A stretch of 64,000 nt of DNA, taken from contig NC_037645.1 in NCBI RefSeq assembly GCF_003254395.2, positions 992,001-1,056,000 of the forward strand, given 5' to 3'. The notes beneath the pieces are model-generated. The model was not told where the DNA came from. It saw nothing but the letters and a program-made list of their open reading frames with translations, and did not search any database. The stretch is from Apis mellifera (taxonomy: Eukaryota; Arthropoda; Insecta; Hymenoptera; Apidae). This document shows, one piece after another, positions 1-12,864 of the stretch (position 1 is the first letter of the stretch; the number at the start of each line of letters is the position of its first letter). The position numbers and the translations under genes are program-made.

Positions 1-1330
1 ACCGCAATTAACGAGGTTGCTAATTAGCGCGCGCAATTTGAAGGCCAGTTCGCGACTAAAGTCATTTCCTTTAATGTAAGAAAATACGTTTTTGCTCGAT
101 TCAGTCGGTCTGAATGAAAACAGTGCCACTTTGAACTGGTATGCGAGGATTGAAGCTAAAAGGAATTTGATTATGCTTGGTAGTTTACACACGGTGTTTC
201 TGGATCGATCGAGCCACCCGCTGTCTCTCCCTACCTTTCGTACTGTCTTTCTCTCACTCTCTCCCACCCCTATTATCCCTCTCTTGGCTTCCTCCTCTCT
301 TCCTAGTCCCTTTTGCTCTTTATCTGTCTAGTACACACGCTCTCTCTCCGTCTTCCCTTTTTCCTCTCTCTCTCTCTCTTTGTGCGTCCGTGTTTCCACG
401 TCTTCTTCATACTGGTTTCGTCAAGGGTCATGTGTGAGGAATGGGAATTACTTTTTAAAAAGGAATAAAATGGAATCGCGTTCTCGGTTTGATTATGTTT
501 GTACAAATTCAAATGTTAGATATTTTTTTACAATTTTCTTCCACGTTAGATACATAAAATTTTCTTTCACTTAAATTCGATAATATATATATTTTCTTTT
601 CAGATTGTATTTTTAGCTGTATTTTCTTCTCGTAAAAGTAAGAAGATAATAATAAATAATGCATCTACGTCAATGAAAAGCAATCAAGGATTTCTTTCTA
701 ATATATATCGTTAGTCATACATTACATGTCATAATTTTAATAGAATTTTCATGTAGATATGTATCATAGCCCTCTACATATTATCGAGATGACAAATTAT
801 AGGTTATACGCGTCTCTTATAATTTATATATTAATCAAAAGAAACGTTTTATTGCCAAATTCAAGAGCGTTTATAATTTGCTATTATATAAAATTTTTTC
901 GATTATAGCTCGATAAATTAACTTCTTTAGTTTCATTTGCACGAGAAAAAAAAAACAACAACGATAAATAAAAATACGGAGTAAGGGGGGAAAGTTTTTT
1001 TTGAAGTGGATTTACCCGATGCGAAATAACCGCAAACCATCGAATTATCCACAGTTGTAGCTCTTCTCTCCCCCCCTCCTTTGCTCGTCGAGTTCCAATA
1101 TTTTAGTTTTTTAGCTCGAAATCTTTGAACAGTTTTATGAAACTTAAACATCGTGCTTAAAACTTATAATTCCATGCAAAGAAAAAGTTTCGGCCAACTT
1201 CCACGTTTTATGTTTCATTTCTATTCATTATTCCGATGCTTCTTGAACGCGCCGATGCAAATTTTATCTTTTTAAGACGCGGCCACCGTCTTCCACCGGG
1301 ACGTTTCTAAACAGTTGAGCGACAAAGCGA
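1..1330. other. AT-rich non-coding stretch
   Basis: No convincing gene is seen. It holds a pyrimidine-rich block at about 215-415 with a (CT)8 run near 364-379. A polypyrimidine acceptor-like site ends at 603. An A/C-rich run lies near 944-960. Frames across the CT block are Ser/Leu/Pro-rich simple-sequence translations and are not credible proteins. Confidence 0.6.
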
Positions 1331-1332
1331 CG

Positions 1333-1473
1333 ATGACTAAAGTAGCCGGCGAACCGGATTTCGTTAAATACTGCTGCGAACCGGAAGATCTGGATTCGTT
1401 CGATCCATCACGCGGATCGATTAACTTATCTCGATCCCAAAAACGAGATTACGAACCGTCAAATTTCAACTAA
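1333..1473 (+). CDS. Candidate 46-codon small ORF (unrecognised)
   Basis: An ATG at 1333 opens a 46-codon frame ending at TAA 1471-1473. It sits in a noticeably GC- and CpG-richer islet (about 1240-1450) inside very AT-rich DNA. The predicted peptide begins MTKVAGEPDF and is acidic in the middle (CCEPEDLDSFD) then basic (SRSQKRDY), a mixed composition unlike the Lys/Ile/Phe/Tyr-rich products of random AT-rich frames. The frame stays open upstream to a stop at 1273-1275. A weak acceptor-like T-rich stretch ending in AAG lies at about 1262-1276, so it could equally be the coding part of a terminal exon. I do not recognise the protein and see no domain. A chance frame in a CpG-rich patch, or a regulatory islet, are alternatives. 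Confidence 0.18.
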   Translation: MTKVAGEPDFVKYCCEPEDLDSFDPSRGSINLSRSQKRDYEPSNFN

Positions 1474-4400
1474 ATATATTCGTCGTTTTTCTATTACGTC
1501 TCGTTATTAAAGAAATGATGGAAAGATGGCGTAATAAAAGTGGCTGCACGAATATTACGAAGATTTCGCATTGTCCTCTCCACGTGGATATCCCTTTGAA
1601 CGGATGCGTATTCATCTTTGATGTGTAAGATCGAGAAAAGTGATTAAATATTCTTGCGGTGGATATATAGAGCAACAATATGGAGAGAAACTTTTACTTT
1701 GTGTCCAGTGTGAAAGTGCGCTCCGTTATTAGCCCTTTTTTTTCCCTCCGTAAACGAAAGAAACAAACAATGAGGATAAAGGGAATGAGGGAAAAAGAGA
1801 GAGAGAGAAAGGGAGAAAAAAGAAAGAAAAAGAGAGAAAGAGGTGGGGATTTTATCGATCAAATGCATTTCCATGAAATTCAACGCTCTTTGTATGTTTC
1901 AAACTCTCGAAACGTATCTATATTGCGCAACGATAAATTTATTGGATAAACAAAATACGTCACTATATTGGATAAATAAATCGCAGAGTTCATTTTCACA
2001 TGGAATGCCTCTGTTAAATAGTTGAAAAGCATTGCGGGAGAGGCTCCCTTTTACGAATTTCATATGGATGGATCGTGAATGCGGCGTCGAAATTATTTTG
2101 CGATTAATAAATCGAATTGGATCGCGTTACATTCGAAAATATTTTTCGCCCCTCGTTTTAAAGAATATATATATAATTAATTCCATGCGCGACGAATTTT
2201 TTTAAATTCACTCACTAAGAATAGTTTTGAAAGTATATAAAAATATATACTTGAAATAAAAAAAAAAAACAAGAAGAATATAAAATTTTAGAAATTGAGA
2301 AAGATCGTCAACGCGGAGAGATTTCCTTCGAATGAAATTTTTATTAACAAAATTTCATCCGAAATGGTACGTACACCTCGTTTACTTATGCATTAGACCG
2401 AAATATCCAAGACACGAGATAATACGAGGTGGATAATAATTTTCACTTTACCCCCTCGTTGATAATCTAATTTACTTAATTCCTTGATAAAGTCTTGGGC
2501 CAACGTATGGGAACGGGCAGCGTAAATTTCTAATTAAAGTGTCGGCGAATAATTTTATTTTGGACAGCGCCGAAACTCGAACTCGCGAGTTTCTCTCGCA
2601 ATTCAATGAAACAACGAGGGTGTAGAACCTGTAGAGGGAGGGGGGAGGGAGGAGAGGCTAGAGAACGTTACCACCGACTTACCGAAAAGTTTCGCCCCAC
2701 TCCACTCCACCCCCACGAACCGCCCCCACTTCGTACGCCCCTTGCGGCCGTCGGTGCATTATATTATATAATACACGCCCATAACGGCATACATTCTCGG
2801 CACGAGCATAATAATAATAATAAAGTGACGTTTACATTTCGCATAAGGAACGAGATGGAAGAAAAGTATCGAGCGAGGCGAGATCCGTGACTGTTGCGGG
2901 GAAAATGTTGAGGAAGAAAAAATATGAACGATTGAAAAAAATTTTAATAAATGTTATCTAGAGAGTAATTTGGTCAACGAGTGCGAATGGATAAAATTTT
3001 TCGTTACCGTCGGTCGATAATTATTGCGACGAGTGAAATAGAATTTGTGATAAATAAATCGAACGATTTCAACGTTTATTTCAACGTTTCATTCCCGAAA
3101 AATATTTTTTAATCTCAGATTAAACGTTTTATTCGTGTTAAATCTGAAGTTATACAGTTGAGAATGTACTGATTGTTTCGTATTATTTTAGACGGAACGG
3201 GACGAAATATAACCCGCGCGTGAAAAAAACAAATAGCACGAGAAAAGATGGCGGTATTGATTATTCGATTAAAATTTTATTTCGAGCGATAAGGTTAATC
3301 GATAGGTGGAATAATGAATTTTTATTTCAAGAGGATTCGAATACGGGGATGAATAAGTGATTTAAAAATATAAAAATGTTTGGTAAAAAAGAAAAAAGCG
3401 CGTATTATAAAAAACGAGCTTACGCATTAAGAGTAAATTACATGAGAAGATTGAACAGTTGATTCGCGATGCATTCATAACGTAAATAAAACCCGGATGC
3501 AATGTTGTAAATGCAAATAGCGTAGAGATAACATAGGGTGAAAAGTGAAGTTATTACACACTCGTGTTTGCATTCCTTCGCGAGTGGATAACAACCGTTT
3601 GTCATGGAATATATTTTCTCCCGGATTCTTATCAGAAAACTAAGGATATATACGTATTTTTCGACGGTATATATCGATTAGATAATACCATCTAATAATA
3701 TTCAAACTATAACGACATCGACATTCATTCAACGTGCGTATATTTGGGGAAAACGTTATATTGAATGCAATAGTTATCTTTGAACATTACATATTTCACG
3801 ATATGCGTTATTATTATGCAAATAACGCGATTTCGATAATGGCCTCGTAATATTCGAGTAATCTAAATCAATAATAATACCTTCCTCGATAGCCTTGAGG
3901 CGACAGTGATACGATTTCATCAACGAAATACGTTCCGTGTGATCTTTAAAATGATTATTTATCTTTTAATTATATAATTGTAATGATAAATCTTTCGTTT
4001 GATAAAATTATTGAATAATTTTATTAAATATTGAAAAAAAAAGATCACAAAATTTAAAATTGAAAAAGATTTAAGTCTCGATCAAATCTTGTTTCCATTT
4101 CGTCTCAAATGTAATTAAAGTAGAAAAAAGATACGAATAATATATTCATAAGAGATTCCATATTATCCTCCAAACCGGTCTTGGAGTAGTCGGAGTAGTA
4201 ATCGGGATCATTCACGGATCAACAAGGATTTGTGTACACGAAATACGTTCGTTATCCGAACGTTGGTAATGTCTCTTCGCATCATTCGATCATTGCTCAA
4301 TTGCCGCAGAACATTATTATCGCGATTCTCGAGAATGGAGCGATAAATGCAGAGTCCTCGTGCACAATATGCACCGGTTGAAAGGAGAGAATTGCGCGCT

Positions 4401-5478
4401 TGGCGCATTTAAGCGATGGCTTCAAGATACTTCGGATCGCTTAAACTTGGGCGTAAATTTCGCGATAAATAAAATCATATTAATTTCGTTACGTGTGAAA
4501 ATGAGAATTTCGCCAGGAATTTGCAGAAATATTTTTTTATATAAAAATTTATAAGCATCTTACTGTTAATAGATTCATATTTCGACGAATATTATAAATA
4601 ATACGCAAAAATTGTATTCTAGAAATGACAACGAGTTTAACAAGTTTTCATTTCTGTCAATAATAATTGCACACTCTCGACTAGCCAGTACCGTTACCGT
4701 TCCTTCTTCACGTACACAGGAAAAAGCCTCTGTTAATTAAGCCCCCACTAATCTAAATTACCGTGTCTGAATCTCGAATAATTACCCGATTATTGAAACT
4801 AATTGAACGCAATCTGACTCCAACATCTGTGGTACGTCCAACAAATATAAATGAGTATCTGATGAGCATCTCAAAAAAGAAAGAAAGAAAGAAAAAAACA
4901 ATTACCCTCCCTCCCTCTGTGATTAAGGAATAATAAAAGGGATGAAATTCGAGCGAATGGAAGAATCGAAAGAGATCGTTAAAAGGGAGGAAAACGATCG
5001 TTGACCGAGGATGGCCGCAAAGGCTCAACGTTCAACATTATTCCAATATCGTTTCACCTGAGAAGCGAAGCGACGCGAGAGGCAAACAAGCAAAAGAAAG
5101 GGATTCCTGCCTCATTGAGGGACAAAAAGAAGAAGAAAAAAAAAGAAGAAGAAAGGGAAAAAAAAGTACACAAAAAAAAAAAAAGAAAAAAAGGAGGAAC
5201 GAATGTATGTATTCCCAACGAAAACTGCAACGCGATAAACCTTCTAACGCGTACACGTTAAAACCGGTATTACATACACGCCGGTGCACGCGCATAATAA
5301 TACACGTATACATGAGAAAAGTCGGCGAGGAGTTTCGCCGAGCGTGGAATTCATCTTGCTCTACGATCCCTTACATTGTGTGAGGCCATCGAGAACTGGT
5401 TTCATCGGGTCCCCGAGTAGCTGTTTCATTTTTTACCGGGAAACAGAGAGGGCATTTTAATAGACGGCGCGCAAATCC

Positions 5479-5512
<34 letters not shown>

Positions 5513-6300
5513 ACCATCCTAAAGGGTTGCTCAAAACCAAGCGAACCGGCGTAAAACGATTGACGAATCACCGAACACGGTTCTATTAACCGTGCCACCG
5601 ACTACAAATTGATAACCCCTCCCCCGTTTGTCGCGAGATTGGCCATCGATGGACCCGTTAAATATGTCATTTCACGTGGGCCAGATATCTCGATAAAATG
5701 TACAGATAACAAACAGTTGGAAGGGGCGGGCTTCGTTTCACGGTAAATTGGGCAAATTCGTTGCAAACAGCAAGTTGCTCGTAACGTTAAATCTTACGAA
5801 TTTTTCTCACCCCTCGAATATCTTTAAAAACGAGTAGTATCTAGGAAGGTTTATATATATATCTCTCTCTTTATTCCATAATATTCAACCTCCCCCCGCC
5901 CCGAATAGCTTTCCGATAACTTTCTGTCTCGTATAAAGGAGGCAGAGTGCGGAATTCTATAGGACAGGCCGATACACATAAGAAAAGAAACGCGGAGAGA
6001 ATGATGGAACTCCGTCAGCCCATGGAAGGAGAGAGAGAGAGATAAATGATGACAGTGATAAAATGTTTATTCCCGTTGAAGTACGTGCCGCGAGAATCGT
6101 TTCATCGTAAGCCGTTGAAAATGAATTTGAATTTATACCGTGTAATTTTACCGCGACTATTATATCGGCAAATACCGGCCGTGAATTTTATCCATCCCCG
6201 CGCGAACGTATTGGCAAATAAATTTTAATTGATTCAGTTTTCAAAAACTGTTTCCCGAGGTGCGCGCGCATCCGTTTACAGCAATCGTTTGGGAACGCGC
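1474..6300. other. Non-coding stretch with simple repeats
   Basis: No recognisable gene. It contains a purine-rich block at 1790-1845, a GC-rich patch at 2620-2760 followed by an AT near-palindrome (about 2754-2776), an AAAG run near 4866-4890 and an A/G-rich block at 5120-5195. A (GCCA)n microsatellite lies near 5481-5513, and (CT)/(GA) runs near 5862 and 6031. A balanced-composition patch at 4202-4460 is open in several frames on both strands at once, so no frame can be preferred. Confidence 0.55.
5480..5513. repeat. (GCCA)n tetranucleotide microsatellite
   Basis: About eight uninterrupted GCCA units followed by a slightly varied unit. Read directly from the sequence. Confidence 0.95.
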
Positions 6301-6301
6301 G

Positions 6302-6346
6302 TTTATTATATACCTTTTTTTTTTCCCCTCCACTCCTTTTCTTCTC
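6302..6346 (+). promoter_or_regulatory. Possible core promoter (TATA-like plus initiator-like)
   Basis: An AT-rich TATA-like word (TTATTATATACC, about 6302-6313) lies some 30-35 bp upstream of a CAACT initiator-like word (about 6338-6343). That in turn lies about 30 bp upstream of the ATG at 6372. The spacing fits an insect TATA promoter, but TATA-like words are very common in this AT-rich DNA, so the support is weak. Confidence 0.12.
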
Positions 6347-6371
6347 AACTGTTATTCGAACTGTTGGCAAA

Positions 6372-6534
6372 ATGCGTACGATTCCCGTTAATAAATCTCG
6401 TACGGATCGATTGACGGTCGAATTATTTTGGAGGGGTGAAATTAGTGCGAAACAACGTATGCATAAATCAACGTATCAATTCGGGTACGTAAAAGCAAAA
6501 TCTGACACTCCGCGCGCTTCCCCGCGGCCGAGCG

Positions 6535-6577
<43 letters not shown>

Positions 6578-6978
6578 GCTGCAGCGATCGTTCGTTACGC
6601 TGTTCTTGACCGCGTGCAGTCCTCGTTCATTGTACCCGCGATGTTGCGATCAACGGACAGGATGTAATCGTCTATCTTCGTTTCTTTTTTTATTATACAT
6701 AATTAAAATCAGAATAGGAATTCCGCCATGCGCATGGGAATATATCGTTAATATTGCGATCACTTTGGATAATCTTCGAAGGTATTTCGAAAGAAATTAA
6801 TTCTTGGTCGATCATATTTTTTTGAATGTATATTTTTTTTTTTTTCAGAATAATAAAGAAATTGAAGAGTGAATTAATCGATCGAAAAAAGAAGATTACG
6901 ATCATTCGAGTGAATGGAATTGCATTTGGAGGATTAAAAATGGATGATTCGATGATTCGTATTATAAAATATAAATAA
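6372..6978 (+). CDS. Candidate two-exon small gene, 80 codons after splicing (unrecognised)
   Basis: The ATG at 6372 has a favourable insect start context (GCAAAATGCG). Exon 1 would run 6372-6484 and end at a GG|GTACGT donor. The 364-nt intron would contain an (ATT)14 microsatellite and end in a long T tract plus CAG at 6848. Exon 2 would run 6849-6978 and stop at TAA 6976-6978. The phases match: two bases left by exon 1 and one taken from exon 2 make a Gly codon. Exon 2 encodes a basic start (IIKKLKSELIDRKKK) followed by IRVNGIAFGGLKMDD. An AATAAA is present at 7051-7056. Unspliced, the same ATG gives a 142-codon frame with a Leu run encoded by the microsatellite, which looks like an artefact. 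No family is recognised. The model could be a chance assembly of common signals. Confidence 0.2.
6536..6577. repeat. (ATT)14 trinucleotide microsatellite
   Basis: Fourteen perfect ATT units. Read in one plus-strand frame they give a run of TTA leucine codons, which explains a spurious poly-Leu segment in the longer frame here. Confidence 0.97.
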
Positions 6979-8526
6979 TGTTTAAATGTAAATCGCGTTT
7001 CGTTATCGAATCGTGATTTTCACTTTACATATTTTTTTTTTTTCTCCTCTAATAAAAACTTGATCCAATTAAGTTTGGTAACGTTCGTGGTAACGAATAT
7101 TTGATTTGATTGATAAGTGAGTGAACGTGCATGTTAAAGGGGAAAGTTTTATGATAAAGTGAACCGTAGTTGTGACAGAACCTTTACGTTCCTCAAGCTG
7201 AAAGCTATTCTATAAGTCGCAAACATAATAGACCACATACATAACAGAGTCATGCAACTTTAGCGTAGAAGCTATTCCTGCGGTATGACTTGCTTGCCAG
7301 GGGTTCTCATTCGTTGTGGTATATAAAATGCTATAAAATCGAACGGTTTTGTTTTCCTCGTCAGAATTCCATCAAATGCAAATTTACATACTAGGTTATC
7401 CGATAATAACTATATATTTAATGAATTCATTATAAAAATTATAAGTTGTGCGGTCAACTTTTTCCTTCTTTTTTTTTTTTTTAATATATAAAAAGGAATA
7501 TCTTTGATCACGTTTTAATTTGAATTTAGATTAATTTATTTTCTTTCGTTGGAAATATAAAAACGATATATATACGATATTAATATTTATCATGATAAAT
7601 TTTTCTTTTATTTTTGCCTTTTATTATCGCGGCATCGACAGTTTTATCATCATTGTATATAATATATTGATCAATAATAACTTTGCATCTATCGGGAAAA
7701 ATATTAAAAAATTATTAGTTCACCAGTTAACCTAGAAATGTCAAGATATTGATTTTCCATTTTGTCATTCTTGAAATATTTTATTACGATATCTGAGAAT
7801 ATTTCATCGAATAGAAAGGTATATTATGAAAGGATGAATATATATATATATTCATAATAATAAAATTGATTCGAATCTTACGCATGCAAAATTTCAAATA
7901 TACTTGTGCCATTATTTGTTATCGAATATATATATTCGAGTAATTTGACAAACTGGGCAGAAATATCGTATAACGAGAGATGCGGAATTTTTCTCAAACA
8001 TTCTCAGAGTATTTATGCAATTTATTGGCTTCGAATCGATGTAATTATTAAAACCATACAACACACGGGCTTACAAGTTATTAAAAAAAAAATATATATA
8101 CATATATAAAACGCTGAAAAGTCGAAATTGGTTTAGAAGAGTAAAGTACCGTGATCGATATGTTTCTATATACCGATTAGACGGATCACGAATGTCCCAC
8201 ATTGTATTATGTAAAACACGGTTGATCGTTAAAGTCTATCCTATTATCACTCGAACACCCTGTGTTCTTCGGTGAAAGGATCTGCCGGTAAAACAGATAT
8301 CTGCCCCCCACCCTTTCCCCTCACTCCCGTCATTTTTCAAACGCTTTCAGGTTTATTCTTTCCCGACGTTGATTGATGACAGAAATGCAGACGCATAAAA
8401 GCTTCCACGAGGTTCTAGTAATGAAAAGAAGGGGTTTTAAAGACTCTTCGACGCCCCATAAGTTGCTAATGTTTTTATTGCCGTAAACACGATTCTTCGA
8501 AGGTTGTAAAAATATTAAAACGAACG

Positions 8527-8665
8527 GAGAGAGAGAGAGAGAGAGAGAGGGACAAGGAGGAGGATGAGGAGGAGGAGGAGGAGGAGGAGGAGGGAGGAAG
8601 AAGTTAAATTAAAGGTCGCAACGTGGGAAGGAGGAGGAGGAGGAGGAGAAGGAGAAGGAGGGAGA
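8527..8665. repeat. Compound (GA)n / (GGA)n purine microsatellite
   Basis: A (GA) run at 8527-8549 passes into (GGA)/(GAG) triplets at 8556-8600 and again at 8629-8665. The plus strand is almost entirely purine across the block. Confidence 0.95.
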
Positions 8666-9522
8666 GGGAGAGGTTAACTATATAGAAATTTTATACGTCA
8701 GATATTGCATAAACGGGAGAGGCTCACATTCTCGCAGGAAACAATGAAACGAAATTATTTCCGCGCCGAGTTCTACTCGTTAAAGTTCGAGTGGAATAAT
8801 TTCAGCTCTTTCATATCCAGCGTAAAAATAAAATTCTTCTCTTATATTACTTTCTCTTCGAGGCGTTCCCCTCCCCCCCCCCGGTGAAGAGAGGGAGAGA
8901 AGAAACGTACGTAAACTGTGCGATATCATGCGTCAGAATTATTTGTCCTTAGAGCTTAAGTATTCGTGTCATAATTGTGAGACTTGTTAATGCATAGTGA
9001 TTATTCGATGGCGCTAATGGCACGATGGATAATTACATCGAGATACTCGAGTAACAATAAATTCGCTTCGTATACGTGTCTCCCAATAGCTTGCCGAGTA
9101 ATTGATTAACGATCAAAGTAGTTGGATAATGAATTTACTTCGAATATCACGTTTGGTATACTTTATGGGGATTGAATGCTGCTATCAAGTTCATCATGAA
9201 TCATCGATGCTGCTGCTGCTGCTGCAGCTCCCATGAATTACGAAGTATTTCTTATTAACCTGTATGCATAAATGGATAAATCATTGCGTGATTATTTTTT
9301 AAAGGTGGATAAGGATGTTGTCATCGATACGAATGGAGAAATTTCTGCTAATCTCCTTCGAAAAAGTTTTAAATTTTCGTTCACTGGTACAAGTTTCTGG
9401 GACGGTGTTACTTCGTTATAGAATAGAAACTTCAATAATACTCGAAGTACTTATATATATAGTACGTAACTCTCCGTGGAAATCACGAACAAAATGTTCG
9501 TAAACAGTTCATACAACGGGAC

Positions 9523-9526
<4 letters not shown>

Positions 9527-9554
<28 letters not shown>
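9527..9554. repeat. (TA)14 dinucleotide microsatellite
   Basis: Uninterrupted TA repeats. Similar shorter AT tracts lie at 9990-10016, 11672-11690, 11911-11934, 14010-14030, 14500-14518, 31590-31607, 42289-42317 and 42504-42522. Confidence 0.95.
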
Positions 9555-9560
<6 letters not shown>

Positions 9561-9942
9561 GAAAAGTATATACGAGTGGATACATCTGTCATGTACTCTT
9601 TATGACATCTTCTATTATAATTATAATCTCATATTCTCTATTATAATACATTTCTATAAATCTTTTCTACTCGTAAATTCTTATCTTAAATTTTATTTCT
9701 ATGAAATCGTGTTGAAGAGGAATATTTCTTGGATTTTTTTTAATTGTTTGTGTAACGTTGATATTTCAATTTTTAGAAGAATTTTACAATTAAAAAAAAA
9801 TTTATTTCGTTTATATTAAAATATTCGATATTAATATTTTATTTCGCTCGAGTCTTTCAATTTTCTCTTGAAAAACTAAAAATCCATGAAATTTAAATTC
9901 CATATAAATTATTTTAATTTCGGACCGTGTTAAAAAAGTGTA

Positions 9943-9984
9943 TTAAGAATAAATTATAAAGAGCGTCCAATAAAGTGACAAGAT

Positions 9985-10022
<38 letters not shown>

Positions 10023-10167
10023 CAGTGAGGGAAAAATCACAATTTTTGCCCGTGCATTTAAACATCCATTTACAAAGCGGCACTTGATTGCACTGACTTG
10101 CCTCGCTTCCATAAAACTTGTTTGATTCTCCAGTTAACACAATGAAACGAGTTTTGTCACTTGACAT
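9943..10167 (-). CDS. Candidate 74-codon ORF (unrecognised), possibly an element remnant
   Basis: A minus-strand ATG at 10167 (MSSDKTRFIVL...) opens a frame of 74 codons. The first 48 or so have mixed composition with five cysteines (for example QCNQVPLCKWMFKCTGKNC). The tail is Ile/Tyr-Ile/Tyr from an AT microsatellite and is not credible. The balanced part ends abruptly at the microsatellite. The left flank (about 9960-9982) and right flank (about 10150-10176) carry loosely inverted words built on AATAAAG and TGACAAG, so a short decayed inverted-repeat element is possible. I recognise neither a protein family nor a transposon family. Confidence 0.15.
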
Positions 10168-10189
10168 GTCCTTTATTCAATTATTCCAC

Positions 10190-11671
10190 TTGAAATTTAA
10201 CGACAGGAGAGCGAGACGTAGCCTGGAATATTCGTCGTAAAATTTATTCAAGAGGATATATTGAATTATACGTATATAATACAATTGATTGACGTTCGAA
10301 TCCCTGAAATGTTCCAGTTGACACGTAATCGTAATCATTTAATTAATTCAATTTCCACGTTTATTTCTTCTTTCGATATACTAACTTTATTCGATTACAC
10401 AGAAGAAGACAAGAATACAAGTTCGTTAAATTCAAACAACAAAAAAAAAAATCTCGCAAATAAACAAGTTAAATCTTGGAAACATTGAAAAATGAGCGGA
10501 CGCAAATGAGCGCGCGTTGCAGTTATTTTATTTGTCCCCTGGAACGAGATAAAATTAAACGTCACGTTCGATTTGGACAAAAGTTTCATTTAACCAAATG
10601 TACACAAATGTTCGATATCAACGATATCGATTGCTTTTTTTCCCCTCCTCTCTCTCTCTCTCTCTCTTTTTCTCCCTCCCTCCCCTCCTTCCGTTAAATA
10701 ATAGACAATTAAGTTATCGTTTAAACGAGATGTACGTTTGCCAGACATCTGTTGCCATCCTAATCCCCACACCGGGTGATCGTAAACCCGGCAAGCTTAT
10801 TTTCTCTGCCTTTTGTGCCGGCCACCCATGCAACTACTTCATGCGGTTGTGAAACACGTTGTTCCTTGCGTCATTACGAGATTATTCGATAAAATGTTTT
10901 ATTTCGGCCCTTTACCTCTCTTCCAACATCGGTCATCGAATACACAAATTGGAATCCTCGAGGATTTCTTACAATTAGAAGAGAATGCGCAATTAAAATT
11001 AAATAAAATATTTTAATGATTTAAAAAGAAGGAGAAAAAAAAACTCGGTCAATAAAATTGTCGAAAATGTCCTTTATTCAAGAACGATATTTCAACCTCG
11101 TTAAAATCGAATGAGGAGGGAGAAAGGGGAGGGGAATCGATAGGTTCATTAGAATTAGTTATTATTATTATTACGTATTAATTATATATATTGATAAACG
11201 ATATTATTAATATTAATAATTATTATGGCAGCGTAATTACTTTAGGTACCTTAGAACGCGTGTGTAATATTAATATTATTGTTAATTATCGAAGTAATTA
11301 ACAATTTAATATCGATTCAATATTGTTAACGCGTAAAAAATAATTTCATCCACCATTTTCATATAAATCCGCGTTATTTGCGGAGCGCAGGCTGAGTAGA
11401 AATGGCTGACCACAAAAAAGAAGGGGGAAAAAAAAAATGAAATCATTTCGACGATCAAACAGACGAGAAGACAAAGAATTGAAACATGAATATGAATTCC
11501 AAGGTAGTTGCGTTTTGCGCGACACTCAAAACTCGTGGAAAAAGCTGGAACGGTCAGTTTTTTTCGAATATTTGTTATACAAGCAATACACGTTTGCATA
11601 TCAAACAACTTTTTAACAGCGCATGACCGATACGAGAGCTTAAATGATTTGTTTACCCGTGTACCACCCGG

Positions 11672-11703
<32 letters not shown>

Positions 11704-12860
11704 GTATGTCCAGAATTTGCATGTTATTATCTAATATTAATAATTAAAGCATTATATTAATACGATCGATAATACAACGTGTGTACACCGACATGCTGTG
11801 CATTTGCGTACGCGCAACTCGAATAAACAAATATATTGATTAAACGGGCGTACGAGAAAAACACGATTCTTCGACAAGGGAGAATAAAATTTATCTCTTT
11901 TTGCACGAAACAATATATATATATATATATATATAACGATAAAATCTTCCTTTCAATTTTCTCTTCGAATATAACTTCGTTATATAATTAAATAGACAAA
12001 TAAAGGAAATTTGATGGGAACGTTATTAATTTTCGTACATACAAATAACGTTATTACGTTATAATCCCTCGAAAGGGATAATTACGTTCGCGATTATTAT
12101 TAATAACTATAATTGTTTTCAGTCACTCTTGCACGATACCTCGTGCTGTACGGATCTTGTTTGCTAATGATGATAGTTGTACAATATTTTCATTACAATC
12201 TGATAATCAGATCATTTGATTATACAAGGGAAAAAAAATAAGTTAATTATGTTGTTAAAATATTGATTTCGCTTGATTGTAAATTTATCATTAGTTAATC
12301 GAGTTATATTTAAGTAGCAGTAAAATTATTTGGGTAAATTTGTTTTTTCAATTTCGATATTAAAAACTTTATTCTTCGCAAATCGATATACAATTTATTA
12401 AAATATCAATTTTATTAAATCATTGAATTAATTTTTATTATTCTTTCCACAGAGTTTTAATTATTGTCATTATTAGTGAAAGAATATTGTACAATTATTG
12501 AATAAATCTTGTTTAATTACAATGATTAGAAGATACACGTACGTTATACGTTAGAGAAAAACAAATACGGAATAGGAATACACGACGTGTTATTATTATT
12601 CGTAGAAGTCAAAGGAATACGGCAAATGAATATACACAAATATACCTGCTGACTAATCTCGAGATTTCGTGTATTTTTGTTTTCGCAACAATCGAGGCAC
12701 CACTGTTTGTAGCGATGGCCTTGTAACAAGTATTGCCTCTCATTGTGGCCGTGTAAACGTTGACGAATGGATCGACACGCGCTTGGAAACGTTAATATTA
12801 ACCAACGCAAAATTGAAATTGTGTGATTTCATCATTATTATTCTTAATCACTGTCTTTTT
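10190..12860. other. Non-coding stretch
   Basis: AT-rich DNA with a (CT) tract at 10648-10672, a compound (TA)/(CA) repeat near 11672-11703 and AT runs near 11911. A pyrimidine-rich acceptor ends at 12122, followed by a balanced-composition patch open for 31 codons (HSCTIPRAVR...) to TGA 12217-12219. A minus-strand CAG|GTATAT donor-like site lies near 12641-12646, next to a frame of mixed composition covering about 12645-12810. None is strong enough to call a gene. Confidence 0.5.
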
Positions 12861-12864
12861 TTAG

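Larger units (their letters stand above)
6979..9940. other. Non-coding stretch with microsatellites
   Basis: Mostly AT-rich and featureless. A pyrimidine-rich acceptor-like tract ends in CTTTCAG at 8350 and is followed by 15 open codons (VYSFPTLIDD...) to TAA 8396-8398, which is too short to call. GA/GGA repeats occupy 8527-8665, a (CTG)5 run lies near 9208-9224, and a (TA)14 run lies at 9527-9554. A C-run is present at 8874-8882. Confidence 0.5.

Noticed and set aside
4202..4460. Protein-like frame on the plus strand (begins SGSFTDQQGF) and rival frames on both strands
   Set aside because: At least three frames on the two strands are open and equally plausible, there is no good acceptor, and no ATG starts the best one.
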